In this document: in pieces, positions 62,802 to 64,000 of the stretch
How positions within the stretch are numbered: the first letter of the stretch is position 1
Layout of the letters: each line of letters begins with the position of its first letter
Assembly (NCBI RefSeq): GCF_016919005.1
Contig: NZ_JAFFQE010000001.1
Location: forward strand, 248,001 to 312,000
DNA length: 64,000 nucleotides
DNA from: Desulfopila inferna
GTDB taxonomy: Bacteria; Desulfobacterota; Desulfobulbia; Desulfobulbales; Desulfocapsaceae
Direction of reading: 5' to 3'
Made by a program: the position numbers and the translations under genes
The notes under the pieces: generated by a model
The model's database searches: none
The model's input: the letters and a program-made list of their open reading frames with translations, nothing else
What the model was told of the DNA's origin: nothing

Positions 62802-63869
62802 CTACTTGTCGGCATTTGCCACTGCAGCTTCTTCAAAGGTGGAAACTTCCGTCAAGATCGCAACCGCAGCCTCAACCAGGTTCATGGCCAATGCACCACC
62901 TGTTCCTTCTCCAAGCCGCAGATTAAGATCAAGAAGCGGTTTGTTGCAGCCAAGATAAGTCTGCATGGCTTCATGTCCAGGTTCTACTGACTTATGGGAA
63001 AAAATCAGATAATCCCTGACAAAGGGTTCGATGGATGATGCAATCATCGCCCCGGCTGTAGAGATAAATCCATCGACAATGACAGGTTTGGAGTTAGCGG
63101 CCGCCCCCAGGATCAATCCGGCAATCCCGCCAATTTCAAAACCACCTATTTTGGCCAGAACATCCAGCCCCTTCGCAGCGTTGGGATTGTTGATCGCGAT
63201 GGCCTTCTCTACTATTTTTATCTTGTGGAGAAGCTGTTGGTCATCGAGACCGGTCCCCCTACCCGTCAGTTCGGCCACATCTTTTTTGGTAAACACCGCA
63301 GCAATGGCTGTAGAAGGAGTGGTATTTCCGATCCCCATATCTCCGGTGCCGAATATATCGTAGCTTTTCGAAAGTTCATCGGCTATCTCGATTCCGGATT
63401 CGATTGCGCGTCTGGCCATGGCATGGCTCATGGCAGGACCCCGGGCAATGTTATCAGTCCCTAAGCCAACCTTTTTATTGATAATCTTTCCGGAACTGGC
63501 CAAATTGTTGAGGTCGGCATTTACGCCCATATCGACCACAAAGATGTCCGCGCCTGCCTGGCGGGCAAGAGCATTAATTCCTGCCCCTCCATTGACAAAA
63601 TTGGCAACCATCTGAGGTGTGACCTCACTGGGAAACTTGCTGATGCCTTCAACGGTCACACCATGATCCCCGGCCATGGTCACAATGGCCTTTCGCTTTA
63701 CGGCCGGTTTGATCGTACGCGTCATCCCGGCTATTTCAATGGCAAGATCCATGAGATCTCCGAGGGCCCAATACGGTATGGCGAGCTGATCGAGTCTGTT
63801 TTTTGCCTCCTCCCGACTAATGCTGTCCTGAGGGAAGATCCTCTTGAGAGTTTTTTCCAGTGTGCTCAT
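62802..63869 (-). CDS. cobT: Nicotinate-nucleotide--dimethylbenzimidazole phosphoribosyltransferase
   Basis: 355 residues. Makes alpha-ribazole phosphate for the lower ligand. Glycine-rich core segments AGDHGVTVEG, FGTGDMGIGNTTPSTAIA and the C-terminal LRLGEGTGGALAMNLVEAA are typical, with the catalytic Glu in the last one. First visible gene of the cob operon; upstream lies repeat copy E and no cobalamin riboswitch within the window. Confidence 0.95.
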   Translation of the reverse strand: MSTLEKTLKRIFPQDSISREEAKNRLDQLAIPYWALGDLMDLAIEIAGMTRTIKPAVKRKAIVTMAGDHGVTVEGISKFPSEVTPQMVANFVNGGAGINALARQAGADIFVVDMGVNADLNNLASSGKIINKKVGLGTDNIARGPAMSHAMARRAIESGIEIADELSKSYDIFGTGDMGIGNTTPSTAIAAVFTKKDVAELTGRGTGLDDQQLLHKIKIVEKAIAINNPNAAKGLDVLAKIGGFEIGGIAGLILGAAANSKPVIVDGFISTAGAMIASSIEPFVRDYLIFSHKSVEPGHEAMQTYLGCNKPLLDLNLRLGEGTGGALAMNLVEAAVAILTEVSTFEEAAVANADK

Positions 63870-63920
63870 GAATCAATCCTGTTCTTAGTATCTTACAGAT
63901 CTCTTTCTGGTATTTTTTTT

Positions 63921-63990
63921 GCAAGAAATTAATCTGTCTAAAGGTTCTTGTACCCCAAGGGGGTGCTGTAAAGAGTCCAGCTCAGCTGGG
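63921..63990 (-). repeat. Dispersed CAGCTGARCTGG repeat, copy E (long form)
   Basis: Minus orientation: CCCAGCTGAGCTGGACTC, TTTACAGCA, hairpin CCCC-CTT-GGGG, TACAAGAACCTTTAGACAG, and the TTTCTTGCAA end. It sits about 50 bases upstream of cobT and would be transcribed if the promoter lies further out. Confidence 0.8.
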
Positions 63991-64000
63991 TTTGTATTTT

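Noticed and set aside
63870-64000. Cobalamin riboswitch upstream of cobT
   Set aside because: No B12-box or matching fold in the visible 130 bases; only the dispersed repeat is there. It could lie beyond the window.
1-64000. tRNA, rRNA, CRISPR array, transposase genes
   Set aside because: Looked for on both strands; none could be supported.

Overview
The window looks like chromosomal DNA of an anaerobic, acetogenesis-type-pathway bacterium, most likely a sulfate reducer or relative in the Desulfobacterota (Desulfobulbales-like). This rests on gene content: a complete carbonyl branch of the Wood-Ljungdahl pathway, an Hdr/Mvh/MetVF module with an in-frame TGA that reads as selenocysteine, a three-subunit fumarate reductase/succinate dehydrogenase, two-subunit pyruvate carboxylase and eukaryote-like PurB. 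No rRNA, tRNA, CRISPR array or intact transposase was seen, so the taxonomic call is an inference.

Layout. 1-10080 (+): a CODH/ACS operon: 3' end of the corrinoid-protein reactivase (acsV), acsD, cooS/acsA, acsB, acsC, acsE, terminator, then a small unknown gene and the nickel-insertion ATPase cooC. 10081-16040: a second CODH module: a monofunctional-looking CODH (cooS2) behind its own promoter and palindromes, four small genes (three of them Cys-rich or coiled-coil and two too short for ordinary gene finders), then on the minus strand a zinc-ribbon protein with a catalytically degenerate HD domain and a second CooC. 16068-24451: electron-transfer module for the methyl branch: an HdrB protein and an HdrC-cytochrome b/c membrane fusion on the minus strand, divergent from hdrA-mvhD(Sec)-metV-metF. 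24563-29191 (-): frdC-frdA-frdB plus a geranylgeranyl-reductase-family flavoprotein. 29446-36246: DUF445 gene followed by an accessory patch (DUF3781, DHFR-like, qNOR, VOC protein, a broken membrane gene). 36401-57477: housekeeping: pycBA, rlmN, radical SAM, serC, trmL, comEA-like, miaA, recJ, purB, DUF4911, miaB, SleB-like hydrolase, DegT aminotransferase, panD, panC, a TPR membrane protein, xseA, ndk. 57598-63869 (-): secreted unknown, cbiB, a cobC/cobQ fusion, cobS, cobT.

How it works together (inference from families). AcsE moves the methyl group from methyl-tetrahydrofolate to the corrinoid protein AcsCD, kept reduced by AcsV; CooS and AcsB interconvert CO2, methyl and acetyl-CoA; CooC matures the nickel sites; MetVF with HdrA/MvhD handles methylene-/methyl-THF redox chemistry; the neighbouring HdrBC-cytochrome would let those electrons reach the quinone pool; the cob genes at the far end supply the corrinoid. 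Pyruvate carboxylase and fumarate reductase would link acetyl-CoA metabolism to the C4 pool.

Non-coding structure worth attention: two dispersed repeat families (a five-copy family of up to about 70 bp built on CCAGCTGARCTGG, and a two-copy 160-bp family of long imperfect inverted repeats), a riboswitch-like or sRNA-like element before the SleB gene, and palindromes upstream of cooS2 and hdrC.
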